64,000 bases of DNA from Bacteroidales bacterium (GCA_017480185.1 JAFVBC010000031.1:20509-84508), one strand, 5' to 3'; shown: positions 8,959 through 18,924, counted from the stretch's first letter. Numbers and translations: made by a program. Notes: a model not told the origin generated them from the letters alone.

Positions 8959-10506
8959 ATGATTTACGACATACTTGTTGCACTTTATTTTGTGGGCGTA
9001 ATAGTGGGTCTATGGTTTGTGTTTAAGAAAGCCAACGTTGCCCCTTGGAAAGCCCTTATACCCATTTACAACATAGTGGTGTGGATAAAGATATGCGACA
9101 AATCGTGGCGATGGTATGTTTACTTTCTTATCCCAGCCATAAACATATTCACATTCCTGCTACTGGTGGTTGAAACAGCCAAGTGCTTTCGCCGATACGG
9201 TTTTTGGGAACAGACGTTTTCCGTCATACTGCCATGCATTTATCTGCCCATTCTTGGATTAGGTAAATGGCAATATACCCATCCGTCGCAACTGCCAACG
9301 CACAAGATTAGCGAGGCTCGCGATTGGCTCGACGCCATTGTGTTTGCGCTGGTGGCTGCAGTGATAATACGTGGTAACGTGTTTGAACTGTATGGCATAC
9401 CATCGTCGTCGATGGAGAAAAGTCTGCTGGTGGGCGACCATTTGCTGGTAAGCAAGATGGCTTATGGCCCGAGGGTAACGATGACGCCATTGTCGTTGCC
9501 ATTGGTTCACAACGTGATGCCCCTTTCGAAATCGGCCACCCCATCTTACCTGTCGTTCCTACAACTGCCCTACCACAGATTTCATGGCTACACACAAGTG
9601 AATCGTTTTGATGCTGTGGTGTTTAATATGCCCGCAGGAGATACCATACTGAAGTTGTACCCCGATGGAAAAATAACCTACTATGATGCAGTGAAGCAGT
9701 GCGGCCGTGAGAAGGTGGTGAGCGGCACTGCTATGATGAATATAGGCGGACAGCGTATACCCGTGGGCGACATTATGGTGCGCCCACTTGACAAGCGCGA
9801 AAACTATATCAAACGCTGCATTGGCTTGCCCGGCGATAAGTTGGAAATAAAGGCACAAACGGTATATGTAGACGACACACCGATAGAGACTCCCACTATG
9901 TCGCAACAGTCCTACATAGTAAGTTTCAACGAGAGATTCAGCCGTCGTAAGGTAATGAGCGACATCGGAATTAGTAATGAAGACATTGCTAACAGTGGCA
10001 TTGATGAGCCATTTCAGATAGTCCAACTCACGGAAGGGATGGCCAAGAATCTGGAAAGCAATATAGCAGTGAACGCTCTGACAAAAATAGAATATGGGCC
10101 AGAGATGGAAGAGGCAGGAGCCCTATACCCAAACCATCCAAACTATACATGGACGCTCGACAACTATGGACCGATTCATATACCCGCAAAAGGAGAAACA
10201 ATTGCTCTTAACCTCGATAATTTGCCCATCTATCAACGAATCATCACCGTGTATGAGCACAACAAGCTGGACGTTGTAGACGGTGCAATAACGATAAACG
10301 GCCAGCCCACCGACAGCTATACTTTCAAGCAAAACTACTACTGGATGATGGGCGACAACCGCCACATGAGTCAAGATAGCCGTTTTTGGGGCTTTGTGCC
10401 AGAAGACCATATAGTGGGGAAAGCCAAGTGGGTGTTGTGGTCGTGGGACAAAGACCACCATCGTCTGCGTTGGAATCGCACACTTAAGAACGCTAATGCC
10501 TTTTAA
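8959..10506 (+). CDS. lepB: Signal peptidase I
   Basis: LepB cuts signal peptides from exported proteins at the outer face of the inner membrane. This 515-residue form is long, as in other Bacteroidota. Residues 1-100 contain three or more membrane segments of the DUF5684 kind, residues 122-145 hold another, and then follows the catalytic domain with Ser151 in GIPSSSME, the lysine in ENYIKRCIGLPGD, and the terminal box GDNRHMSQDSRFWG. Between the catalytic boxes there is a large insertion (roughly 300-430) that is usual for the phylum. parC begins 20 bp after the stop, so the two may be co-transcribed. Confidence 0.95.
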   Translation: MIYDILVALYFVGVIVGLWFVFKKANVAPWKALIPIYNIVVWIKICDKSWRWYVYFLIPAINIFTFLLLVVETAKCFRRYGFWEQTFSVILPCIYLPILGLGKWQYTHPSQLPTHKISEARDWLDAIVFALVAAVIIRGNVFELYGIPSSSMEKSLLVGDHLLVSKMAYGPRVTMTPLSLPLVHNVMPLSKSATPSYLSFLQLPYHRFHGYTQVNRFDAVVFNMPAGDTILKLYPDGKITYYDAVKQCGREKVVSGTAMMNIGGQRIPVGDIMVRPLDKRENYIKRCIGLPGDKLEIKAQTVYVDDTPIETPTMSQQSYIVSFNERFSRRKVMSDIGISNEDIANSGIDEPFQIVQLTEGMAKNLESNIAVNALTKIEYGPEMEEAGALYPNHPNYTWTLDNYGPIHIPAKGETIALNLDNLPIYQRIITVYEHNKLDVVDGAITINGQPTDSYTFKQNYYWMMGDNRHMSQDSRFWGFVPEDHIVGKAKWVLWSWDKDHHRLRWNRTLKNANAF

Positions 10507-10526
10507 CTATCTGTCCTGGCCACTCT

Positions 10527-13142
10527 ATGGAAGACAACGAAAAGCAAAACTCGACTATAAATCAAGGCAACATAGTGTCTTTGAACGGTATGTTCAAAGA
10601 CTACTGGATTGACTACGCCTCCGATGTAATACTTGACCGCTCGGTACCCGATATTGACGATGGTCTAAAACCAGTGCAACGTCGCATACTACATGCTATG
10701 GAAGAAACCGATGACGGGCGGTTCACAAAGGTGGCCAACATAGTGGGCAACACCATGCAATACCACCCCCACGGCGATGCCTCGATCAAAGATGCACTGG
10801 TCAACCTCGGACAAAAAGAGTTGTTGATTGACTGTCAAGGTAACTGGGGAAACATATTGACTGGCGATGACGCTGCTGCCGCCCGCTATATTGAGGCGCG
10901 CCTGTCAAAGTTTGCAAAAGAAATTCTCTTCAATCCTAAAACAACACAATGGAAACCATCGTATGATGGGCGCAAAAAAGAGCCCGTTACCTTACCAGTA
11001 AAATTTCCTCTTTTGTTAGCCCAAGGAACCAAGGGAATAGCCGTTACTCTCACCTCTGTCATACTGCCATACAACTTTTGCGAACTACTTGAAAGCAGCA
11101 TAAAGATACTGAAAGAGGAAGAATTTGAGATATTTCCAGATTTTCCCACTGGCGGACTGATAGACGTGAGCCGATACAACGACGCAGCACAAGGGGGACG
11201 ACTGCGTATACGGGCTCGCATGCATTTTGACGAGAAACGAAAAGCAATAGTCATAACCGAATTACCATTCACCGTTACCACAGACGTACTGATAGACAGT
11301 ATATTGAAAGCCAACGAAAAAGGTAAGATAAAAATAAAGAAGATAGACGACAATACTGCGGCCAATGTGGAGATTGTGGTATATCTGCCTTCGGGGGTAT
11401 CGCCCGACCAAACGATAGATGCTCTCTACGCTTTCACAAGTTGCCAAATAAGTTTTTCGCCACAAACATGTGTCATCATCGACGATAAGCCAGTATTTAC
11501 TACCGCAAGTGAAATACTACGCCACAACACATACCGTACACGCGACCTGCTTCGTCAGGAGTTGGAAATACAACTTAACGAACTTGAAGAGCAATGGCAC
11601 TGGGTATCGCTCGAAAAAATATTCTTTGAAAAGCGCATCTATAAGGTACTTGAAGACGACAAAGCTCGCTCATGGGACGACCAAGTTTCGGACATTGAAC
11701 GGGCATTCGACCCCTATCGTTCACTGTTCAAGCGCCCCATCACCCGAGAAAATGTGCTGAAACTGTGCGAACGCCCAGTTAGAAAGATTTCAAAATTCGA
11801 CATTAAGAAAGCCATTGAGGAGTTGGATTCAATTGATATGACCATAGAGGAGGTGAACAACCACCTTGCGCACCTCACCGATTATACCATCCAATACTTT
11901 CAGCACATCCTAAAAAAATACGGAGCTGGCCGTGAACGTCGCACAGAGATACGCGACTTTGAAGATATTGAGGCTGTACAAGTAGCCATGGCCAACGAGA
12001 AGTTGTACGTAAACTATTCGACAGGTTTTGCTGGATGGGGTCTAAAAAAGGAGGAGGGTGTAGAGACGGCTTGCGAATGTTCCAAAATGGATGATATAAT
12101 AGTTTTTAGGCGTGATGGCAGCATGATGGTTACAAAGGTGCAAGAGAAAGCCTATGTCGGTTCACAAGACTGCAAAGAAATACTCTTTATTTCAGTATTC
12201 CGCAAGCGCGACGAACGCACAATATACAACATGGTCTACCGTGATGGTGGTGCAGGCTATGTAATGGTAAAGCGTTTTGGAGTAACCTCTGTAACTCGCG
12301 ACCGCGAATATTCCCTCACTAAAGGCTCGCCCAACACCAAAGTCCTTTATTTCACGGCCAACCCTAATGGCGAAGCCGAAATAATAACGGTTCACCACCA
12401 AAGCAAGGCAAAACTGAAGAAGACCAGTTTTGACTTCGACTTTAAGACCCTTGCAATCAAAGGTCGACAGTCCATTGGAAACATCCTAACACGTAATGCC
12501 GTAAGAAACATCACTTTGAAAGACGAAGGCATATCCACATTGAGTGCTCGTAAAATATGGTTCGACAAGTCAATTGGCCGACTCAATGTGTCTCAAGCAG
12601 GTATACTTCTGGGCGAGTTCAAAGCTGCCGACAAAATACTCTCCATAAACCAACATGGTACCTACCGTACCACCAATTTCGACCTCTCAAACCATTACGA
12701 TGAAGATCAAGTCGAAATTCGCAAATACTCACCCAACGAAATTGTAACAGCCCTATACCGTTCAGCCGATGGCTACCCCTATCTCAAACGTTTTATTCCC
12801 GAACTCTCCGACAAAAAGACCCCATTCATTGACGAAGACGGTTCCGAACTAATCTCCATCAACTTGGACTATTATCCGCGCCTTGAGGTTACCTACACCG
12901 AAGGTAGTGGCAAACGAGTATCATCTGAGATTATAGACGTGGAGGACTTCATTGCTGTAAAGAGCAGCAAAGCCAAAGGTAAACGTGTTTCCACGTTTGA
13001 GATAGAGAAGTTTGAATGGCTGCCCCCCGTCAAACCAAACCCCGAATTTGAAGAAGTCATAGCCGAAGAGCCTTCCGATACCGATACCATTCCCGACGAC
13101 CGCCAGGGCTTTGCCGAAGGCACTCAAACACAATTATTCTGA
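10527..13142 (+). CDS. parC: DNA topoisomerase IV subunit A (GyrA/ParC family)
   Basis: The A subunit of a type IIA topoisomerase cuts and rejoins DNA through a tyrosine. In the 871-residue protein the catalytic Tyr121 sits in AARYIEARLS, preceded by the DNA-gate motifs PVQRRILHAM and QYHPHGDAS. The C-terminal half (about 500-820) is a beta-pinwheel like that of ParC; the canonical GyrA box QRRGGKG is not seen, which supports ParC over GyrA. parE is not in the window. The last ~30 residues are acidic (EEPSDTDTIPDDRQG). It lies between lepB (20 bp upstream) and a glycosyltransferase gene (19 bp downstream). Confidence 0.92.
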   Translation: MEDNEKQNSTINQGNIVSLNGMFKDYWIDYASDVILDRSVPDIDDGLKPVQRRILHAMEETDDGRFTKVANIVGNTMQYHPHGDASIKDALVNLGQKELLIDCQGNWGNILTGDDAAAARYIEARLSKFAKEILFNPKTTQWKPSYDGRKKEPVTLPVKFPLLLAQGTKGIAVTLTSVILPYNFCELLESSIKILKEEEFEIFPDFPTGGLIDVSRYNDAAQGGRLRIRARMHFDEKRKAIVITELPFTVTTDVLIDSILKANEKGKIKIKKIDDNTAANVEIVVYLPSGVSPDQTIDALYAFTSCQISFSPQTCVIIDDKPVFTTASEILRHNTYRTRDLLRQELEIQLNELEEQWHWVSLEKIFFEKRIYKVLEDDKARSWDDQVSDIERAFDPYRSLFKRPITRENVLKLCERPVRKISKFDIKKAIEELDSIDMTIEEVNNHLAHLTDYTIQYFQHILKKYGAGRERRTEIRDFEDIEAVQVAMANEKLYVNYSTGFAGWGLKKEEGVETACECSKMDDIIVFRRDGSMMVTKVQEKAYVGSQDCKEILFISVFRKRDERTIYNMVYRDGGAGYVMVKRFGVTSVTRDREYSLTKGSPNTKVLYFTANPNGEAEIITVHHQSKAKLKKTSFDFDFKTLAIKGRQSIGNILTRNAVRNITLKDEGISTLSARKIWFDKSIGRLNVSQAGILLGEFKAADKILSINQHGTYRTTNFDLSNHYDEDQVEIRKYSPNEIVTALYRSADGYPYLKRFIPELSDKKTPFIDEDGSELISINLDYYPRLEVTYTEGSGKRVSSEIIDVEDFIAVKSSKAKGKRVSTFEIEKFEWLPPVKPNPEFEEVIAEEPSDTDTIPDDRQGFAEGTQTQLF

Positions 13143-13161
13143 AATACAAAGCAGGCCATCT

Positions 13162-14358
13162 ATGAAAATACTTGTTGTGTTGCCCCGTTTCCCCTATCCG
13201 CTGACCAAGGGCGACAAACTGCGCGCCTACCATCAAATTGAGGAGTTGTCAAAACACCATCAAATCTACCTTTTTTGCGTCAGCCACAAAAAAGTGCCAC
13301 AGGACGACATTGATGCCCTACAGCCCTTTTGCAAGGACATTAAGGTGGTGAAACTTAACCGACTGGCATGTTACAAAAATGTCATAGCTAATTGGTTTGC
13401 CTCAAAATCGCTCCAAATGGGATATTGGAATACGGCTCACTCCAAACTCCGATACAAGCAGTTTGAAAAGAAAGTTCAGCCCGACATCGTGTACAACCAA
13501 ATGGTGCGTACTATGCCCCTCGTAGCGCGATCAAAATACCCCAAAGTGATGGATTTCCAGGATGCCCTGTCGCTCAACGCCGAGCGTTCTATGGACTACT
13601 CTCGTGGTTTTTGGCGTTACATCCTGCACTTTGAATTTAAGATGTTGCGTTCCTCAGAGTACAACGCCTTTAGCATCTTCGACGGTCTAACCATCATCAG
13701 CGAGTACGACAGCGAGGCAATTCCACATAAAAAAAGCAGAACAATCAAGATTATTCCCAACGGCGTAGACCTCAACTTCTTTAATCGCGAGCGTTTAGTC
13801 CCCAACAAGACCTCTGTCAGCCACGACCTGCTCTTCTGTGGCAACCTCAGTTATGATCCAAACATCAACGCCGTAGCCTACCTTATAAACGAGATAATGC
13901 CCCTCGTGTGGCAACGACGGCCTCAAACCACCCTGCTCATTGCAGGGACATCGCCCAAGGCAAAAGTGAAGCGCTTGTCACAACACAAAAACATCACCCT
14001 CACAGGGTGGATGGAAGACATACGCCAAGCCTATACTTCGGCAAAAGTATTTGTAGCACCCATGCAAATAGGTTCTGGGCTGCAAAACAAACTGCTCGAA
14101 GCTATGGCCATGCAACTGCCCTGCATCACCACCTCTATCTCCAACCAAGCCCTCAACGCCGAGCATGGTAAAGAGATAATAATAGCCGACGACCGTCAGA
14201 CCTTTGCTGACCAAATCATAGCTCTACTCGACAATCCCAGCCTTGCAGACACCATAGCTCAAAACGGCAACCGTTTCGTAGCCGACCATCACCAATGGGC
14301 CGACACCGTGGCAATCCTCGACCAATTCCTCACCGAAAAAGCGCAACAACGACTATAA
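13162..14358 (+). CDS. Glycosyltransferase family 4-like protein
   Basis: A 398-residue GT-B sugar transferase. The N-terminal domain begins MKILVVLPRFPYPLTKGDK, which is common to a group of exopolysaccharide glycosyltransferases, and the C-terminal domain has IPNGVDLNFF, LLFCGNLSYDPNINAVAYL, TLTGWMEDIRQAY and GSGLQNKLLEAMAMQLPCI, which forms the sugar-nucleotide pocket. I chose the ATG at 13162; the frame is open further upstream but that part overlaps the end of parC. A clear terminator follows. Donor and acceptor cannot be read from the sequence. Confidence 0.87.
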   Translation: MKILVVLPRFPYPLTKGDKLRAYHQIEELSKHHQIYLFCVSHKKVPQDDIDALQPFCKDIKVVKLNRLACYKNVIANWFASKSLQMGYWNTAHSKLRYKQFEKKVQPDIVYNQMVRTMPLVARSKYPKVMDFQDALSLNAERSMDYSRGFWRYILHFEFKMLRSSEYNAFSIFDGLTIISEYDSEAIPHKKSRTIKIIPNGVDLNFFNRERLVPNKTSVSHDLLFCGNLSYDPNINAVAYLINEIMPLVWQRRPQTTLLIAGTSPKAKVKRLSQHKNITLTGWMEDIRQAYTSAKVFVAPMQIGSGLQNKLLEAMAMQLPCITTSISNQALNAEHGKEIIIADDRQTFADQIIALLDNPSLADTIAQNGNRFVADHHQWADTVAILDQFLTEKAQQRL

Positions 14359-14368
14359 TCACCCCCTT

Positions 14369-14407
14369 GCGGCGAAGCTACTATGCAGCTTCGCCGCATT
14401 TTCTTTT
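14369..14407 (+). terminator. Rho-independent terminator after the glycosyltransferase gene
   Basis: A perfect 11-bp GC-rich stem, GCGGCGAAGCT / AGCTTCGCCGC, with a 7-nt loop (14380-14386) is followed by ATTTTCTTTT. It separates the lepB-parC-glycosyltransferase unit from hflX. Confidence 0.85.
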
Positions 14408-14416
14408 ACCCAACCC

Positions 14417-15736
14417 ATGACCAACAACGGATGGAAACCCGACAACGGCAAATTCAGAGCCGGTATAGGTGTGTGGGACAACGAAAACCACCGCCCTACC
14501 CCACAGCAACGCAACACCTTTAGCAACGCTCCTCGGCCCGAGAAAGCCATCCTTGTCGGCGTGTGCGCAGCCAACAGCACCATGGATCAAACCGAAGAAT
14601 ACCTCAACGAGTTGGCTTTTCTGCTGCAAACCGCTGGCGGAGAAGAGGTGAAACGCGTGGTGCAACGCCTCGACCGTCCCGACAGTCGGACGTATATAGG
14701 TAGTGGTAAAGTCGAAGAGGTAAAAGAATACATTCAAGCCACCGATACCGACATTGTGGTATTCGACGACGAACTCTCACCTGTTCAACTGCGCAACCTT
14801 GAGCGACAACTCGACCGACGCATACTCGATCGAACCACCCTCATACTCGACATCTTTGCCCGTCGAGCACGCACATCCACAGCAAAAACGCAGGTCGAAC
14901 TGGCGCAACTGCAATACATGCTCCCCCGCCTTACCCGCATGTGGACTCACCTTGAGCGTCAGCGCGGAGGTATAGGCATGCGCGGTCCTGGCGAGACACA
15001 GATCGAGACCGACCGACGGCTAATCAAAGAAAAAATCGTGTTGCTAAAAGCCCAACTGCAAAAAATAGGCAACCAGAAAACACAGCAGCGCAAAAACCGC
15101 GAGCAACTGGTGCGAGTGGCACTGGTGGGCTATACCAACGTGGGCAAATCAACACTGATGAATCTGCTGAGCAAGAGCGACGTATTTGCCGAAAACAAAC
15201 TCTTCGCCACACTCGACACCACTGTGCGCAAAATGGTCATCGACAACTTGCCCTTTCTACTTACCGACACCGTCGGTTTCATACGCAAACTACCCACCCA
15301 GTTGGTCGAAAGTTTCAAGTCGACCCTTGACGAGGTAACCGAAGCCGACCTACTCATTCATGTGGTCAACATATCTCACCCTGGCTACGAATCGCAAATC
15401 GAGGCCGTAAACCGCACACTTGCCGACATCAACGCCTCCGACAAACCAACACTTCTTGTATTCAACAAGACCGATGCCTACACCTACATTGAGAAAGAAG
15501 CCGACGATCTTACCCCAATAACACCAGCCAACTACTCGCTCGAAATGCTGCGCGACAGTTGGATGGCACGTCAATTCAACACGCCCAATGCCAGTCAAGG
15601 CCACAGTGGTGTGGTGGACACCCTATTTATCTCGGCACGGAAACGTGAGGGTATTGACCTTCTGCGGCAGACACTCTACGACGAGGTGCGCCGCATTCAC
15701 GCCATACGCTACCCCTACAACAACTTCCTTTACTGA
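14417..15736 (+). CDS. hflX: Ribosome-associated GTPase HflX
   Basis: HflX is a GTPase that binds the 50S subunit and splits stalled ribosomes after stress. The 439-residue protein has the N-terminal HflX domain (about 45-180, with SRTYIGSGKVEEVKEY and RARTSTAKTQVELAQLQY), the signature GMRGPGETQIETDRR, and the G domain with G1 GYTNVGKST, G3 DTVGFIRKLPTQLVESF and G4 NKTD. The C-terminal part is short, and within the G4-G5 region there is a ~35-residue insertion (YIEKEADDLTPITPANYS and following). The N-terminal ~30 residues before KAILVGV look poorly conserved, so the true start may be downstream. It ends 9 bp from the convergent radA. Confidence 0.94.
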   Translation: MTNNGWKPDNGKFRAGIGVWDNENHRPTPQQRNTFSNAPRPEKAILVGVCAANSTMDQTEEYLNELAFLLQTAGGEEVKRVVQRLDRPDSRTYIGSGKVEEVKEYIQATDTDIVVFDDELSPVQLRNLERQLDRRILDRTTLILDIFARRARTSTAKTQVELAQLQYMLPRLTRMWTHLERQRGGIGMRGPGETQIETDRRLIKEKIVLLKAQLQKIGNQKTQQRKNREQLVRVALVGYTNVGKSTLMNLLSKSDVFAENKLFATLDTTVRKMVIDNLPFLLTDTVGFIRKLPTQLVESFKSTLDEVTEADLLIHVVNISHPGYESQIEAVNRTLADINASDKPTLLVFNKTDAYTYIEKEADDLTPITPANYSLEMLRDSWMARQFNTPNASQGHSGVVDTLFISARKREGIDLLRQTLYDEVRRIHAIRYPYNNFLY

Positions 15737-15745
15737 GCGTTCACT

Positions 15746-17104
15746 TCAGGCAAACAACTCCCGAAAGGCCTCTTCAATCAACCCAACGCTAACAATTTCA
15801 ATCTTATAGGCCTTGGTGTTGAGATGGCGCACACTGTATTTCGACACAAATATCTTTTCAAATCCCAGACGGTCGGCCTCGGCAATGCGCTGCTCAATGC
15901 GACTCACAGGGCGCACCTCGCCACTCAATCCGAGCTCGGCGGCAAAGCAAATGCGAGGCGAAATTGCGATGTCGACATTCGACGACAACACCGAACAGGC
16001 CACAGCCAAGTCTATCGACGGGTCATTCACTCGCAGTCCACCTGCTATATTCAAGAAAACATCCTTGGCACCAAGCTTAAACCGACAGCGTTTTTCGAGC
16101 ACAGCCAGCAGCATATTCGTGCGTCGCATATCGAAACCATTGGTGTTGCGCTGTGGTGTGCCATACACCGCACTGCTCACCAGCGACTGCACTTCAACAA
16201 AAAGCGGCCGTGCACCTTCGACAGCAGCAGCCACAGCAGCCCCGCTCAACGTGTCGTCGCGCTGACCAAGCAGAAACTCCGACGGGTTTTGCACCTCGCG
16301 CAACCCATTGCCGTGCATTTCAAATATACCAATCTCGGCCGTGCTACCAAAGCGGTTTTTCAATGCCCGTAGCAGACGGTAGCCGTAGTTGCGATCGCCT
16401 TCAAACTGCAACACCGTGTCGACAATATGCTCCATCACCTTTGGTCCGGCCAACGTGCCGTCTTTTGTGATGTGTCCGATGAGCAACACAGGTATACCAG
16501 TGGTTTTAGCATAACGCTGAAATTCGGCTGTACACTCGCGTATCTGACTCACACTGCCAGCCGGACTGTCGAGTGTTTCGGTGCACATGGTCTGCACCGA
16601 GTCGATAATCAACAGGTCGGGGTTCAGAGCCTCGGCATACTCAAAAATGCGTTGTGTCAGTGTTTCGCTCACCACATAGCAGTTTTCATGAGCCACACCA
16701 ATACGGTCGGCACGCATTTTTATCTGCTGTTCACTTTCCTCGCCACTTACATACAACAACTTGCGATCGGTCATGGCCAGGGCAGTTTGCAGCAGCAGGG
16801 TCGATTTGCCGATGCCCGGTTCACCGCCCAGCAGCATCAGGCTACCAGCCACAATGCCGCCCCCCAAAACACGGTCGAATTCGGCCGAATGGGTCGATTG
16901 TCGATGGGTGCTGTCGCATGTAACCTCGTGCAACAGACGTGGCACGGCAACTGTTTGCTGGCGTTGTGCAGGTCGTTTATCGGCGGCCTGCACAACCTCC
17001 TCTTGCATTGTGTTCCATTTGCCGCACTCGGGGCAACGCCCCAGCCACGAACTGCTACGATAGCCACATTCGAGGCAAAAATAGTAGGTTTTAGCCTTAG
17101 CCAT
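15746..17104 (-). CDS. radA: DNA repair protein RadA
   Basis: RadA is a RecA-like helicase that drives branch migration in recombination. The 452-residue protein begins with a C4 zinc finger (CLECGYRSSSWLGRCPECG), then a RecA-type ATPase with Walker A GGEPGIGKSTLL, Walker B LLIIDSVQTM, the RadA-specific KNRFG motif in LKNRFGSTAEIGIFEM, and a C-terminal Lon-protease-like domain without a catalytic serine. All expected parts are present and the length is normal. glmM lies 31 bp upstream on the same strand, so they may share a transcript. Confidence 0.96.
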   Translation of the reverse strand: MAKAKTYYFCLECGYRSSSWLGRCPECGKWNTMQEEVVQAADKRPAQRQQTVAVPRLLHEVTCDSTHRQSTHSAEFDRVLGGGIVAGSLMLLGGEPGIGKSTLLLQTALAMTDRKLLYVSGEESEQQIKMRADRIGVAHENCYVVSETLTQRIFEYAEALNPDLLIIDSVQTMCTETLDSPAGSVSQIRECTAEFQRYAKTTGIPVLLIGHITKDGTLAGPKVMEHIVDTVLQFEGDRNYGYRLLRALKNRFGSTAEIGIFEMHGNGLREVQNPSEFLLGQRDDTLSGAAVAAAVEGARPLFVEVQSLVSSAVYGTPQRNTNGFDMRRTNMLLAVLEKRCRFKLGAKDVFLNIAGGLRVNDPSIDLAVACSVLSSNVDIAISPRICFAAELGLSGEVRPVSRIEQRIAEADRLGFEKIFVSKYSVRHLNTKAYKIEIVSVGLIEEAFRELFA

Positions 17105-17135
17105 TACGCTTTACCATAGAAACACTTTCACATCA

Positions 17136-18545
17136 TCATTGCAGCATCTGCATCACCTCGGAGGCCAGACTGTCGGCACGGTCGGCGGTGGCCGCTTCGC
17201 TGTAAACGCGCACAATGGGCTCGGTGTTGCTCTTGCGCAAGTGCACCCACCCATCGGCAAAGTCGATCTTTACCCCATCAATGGTGGTAACCGCGCAGTC
17301 GGGCAGCGCCTCGTAGCGTGCTGCAACACGGTGCAACAGCGCGTCGACATCTATATCAGGGGTGAGGTCTTTGCGATTTTTAGAGATGACATATTGCGGA
17401 TATTCTGCACGCAGGCAACTCATTGTAAGCACATTGTCGGCATTTTGCAGGCGACGTTGGGCAAACATCGACAAGAACAGAGCCACACCCACCAGGGCAT
17501 CGCGCCCATAGTGCAACGCTGGATAGATCACACCGCCGTTGCCCTCGCCGCCAATCACAGCGTCGGTGGCTTTCATCTGTGTGGTAACATTCACTTCGCC
17601 CACAGCAGCTGCCGAGTAGGAACAACCTGCATAGCGAGCCGTAACATCGCGCAATGCACGCGACGAACTGAGGTTGCTCACCGTGTTGCCCGGAGTGTGG
17701 TGCAACACATAGTCAGCCACAGCCACCAGGGTGTATTCTTCGCCAAACATCGTTCCGTCTTCACACACCAATGCCAAGCGGTCGACATCAGGGTCGACCA
17801 CCACACCCAAGTCGCACCCATGTTGTGGCACAGCGGTGGCAATGCCCGTCAAGTTGGCGGGTATGGGTTCGGGGTTGTGCGAAAACAGGCCAGTGGGCAC
17901 GCAGTTCAACTCCACCACCTGCTCCACTCCCAAACGGCGCAGCAGTCGCGGTATGGCCAGGCCTCCAGTGCTGTCGACCGCATCAACGGCCACCCTCAGC
18001 CCTGCACGGGCAATGGCATCGCGGTCTACCAGGGGCAAAGCCAACACACTGTCGATATGACGGTCAATCCAATCGTGCTCCTCGCGCACGTTGCCCAGAC
18101 GGTCGACCTCGGCAAACCGATAGTCGCCCTCGGCGGCAATGCGCAACACCTCCTTGCCCTCGGCATCGTTGATAAACTCGCCATTGCTATTGAGCAGTTT
18201 CAAAGCGTTCCAATGCCCGGGGTTGTGGCTGGCTGTGATGATAATGCCACCGTCGGCGTGGCTACCTATGACGCTCATCTCAACCGTGGGTGTGGTGCTC
18301 AAACCGGTCTCAATCACATCGGCGCCCATGCCCTGCAGGGTGCCAACAACCAGGTGGTCGACCATCGGTCCGCTGACGCGTGCATCGCGTCCCACGACAA
18401 CAGTCAACTTCCCGTCAGCCTTACTGCGTTGCAAAAAAGTGGTAAAAGCAGCAGTAAACTTCACCACGTCAACTGGCGTAAGGCCATCGCCTTCGCACCC
18501 ACCTATGGTGCCACGAATGCCAGAGATAGATTTTATCAGACTCAT
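17136..18545 (-). CDS. glmM: Phosphoglucosamine mutase (phosphohexomutase family)
   Basis: An alpha-D-phosphohexomutase, most likely GlmM, which converts glucosamine-6-phosphate to glucosamine-1-phosphate for UDP-GlcNAc synthesis in the cytoplasm. Of 469 residues, the active-site serine is in TASHNPGHWNALK, the Mg-binding loop is DPDVDRLALV, the sugar-binding loop is GEGNGGVIYP, and the phosphate-binding loop is RKSNTEPIVRVYSE. The start is the ATG at 18545 (MSLIKSISGIRGTIGG); the open frame before it is not conserved in character. A phosphomannomutase/phosphoglucomutase activity cannot be excluded. The 466-bp gap upstream (18546-19011) holds repeats and the lpd promoter but no gene. Confidence 0.88.
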   Translation of the reverse strand: MSLIKSISGIRGTIGGCEGDGLTPVDVVKFTAAFTTFLQRSKADGKLTVVVGRDARVSGPMVDHLVVGTLQGMGADVIETGLSTTPTVEMSVIGSHADGGIIITASHNPGHWNALKLLNSNGEFINDAEGKEVLRIAAEGDYRFAEVDRLGNVREEHDWIDRHIDSVLALPLVDRDAIARAGLRVAVDAVDSTGGLAIPRLLRRLGVEQVVELNCVPTGLFSHNPEPIPANLTGIATAVPQHGCDLGVVVDPDVDRLALVCEDGTMFGEEYTLVAVADYVLHHTPGNTVSNLSSSRALRDVTARYAGCSYSAAAVGEVNVTTQMKATDAVIGGEGNGGVIYPALHYGRDALVGVALFLSMFAQRRLQNADNVLTMSCLRAEYPQYVISKNRKDLTPDIDVDALLHRVAARYEALPDCAVTTIDGVKIDFADGWVHLRKSNTEPIVRVYSEAATADRADSLASEVMQMLQ

Positions 18546-18640
18546 TTTTTCAAAACTTTTTCTTGTTGCAGAGTAAAGACAGAAGTGGTAACGTCGCCAC
18601 TGCACAAAAATTGCACACCAACCCAACTAAAATTTACCCA

Positions 18641-18684
18641 TGTCAGGTTGCTGTCATGTTCCTGTCATCTACCTGTCAAAAACC
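18641..18684. repeat. Degenerate 11-bp tandem repeat (TGTCANNNNNC)
   Basis: Four successive 11-mers all begin TGTCA: TGTCAGGTTGC, TGTCATGTTCC, TGTCATCTACC and TGTCAAAAACC. The spacing is exactly 11 bp although the second half of each unit has diverged. Confidence 0.7.
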
Positions 18685-18719
18685 TATTTTCGCCCTTTTT
18701 GACTGAAGAACTGTAGGAG

Positions 18720-18795
18720 TTGATAGGGACTTGATAGGGAGATGATGGTATGATGATGGTATGATGATGGTATGATGATGGTATGATGATGGTAT
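18720..18795. repeat. 11-bp tandem repeats upstream of lpd
   Basis: Two TTGATAGGG units start at 18720 and 18731, followed by five exact copies of GATGATGGTAT at 18741-18795. All units keep an 11-bp step. A short CTGAAGAAC, the same 9-mer as in the TTCAGT hairpin elements, lies just before (18703-18711). This array is about 150 bp upstream of the lpd promoter. Confidence 0.9.
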
Positions 18796-18924
18796 GTCGA
18801 ATCTGACAAAATGGCATGCTGAAATGAGGTTTACTTTGCACACATCTGCCTCATCGGCGGCAAGGGTGCTGCATTGTTTAGGTGGCAGCCGAGACAAGAT
18901 GCGCGCAGTGGGCTTGGTTTTTTC

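Noticed and set aside
17139-18716. 525-codon open frame opposite glmM
   Set aside because: Antisense shadow; all mutase motifs are intact on the other strand, and the product is low-complexity His/Gln-rich.
18741-18795. Coding repeat (a repeat protein gene)
   Set aside because: The 11-bp unit shifts frame at each copy, and no long open frame with a start crosses it.
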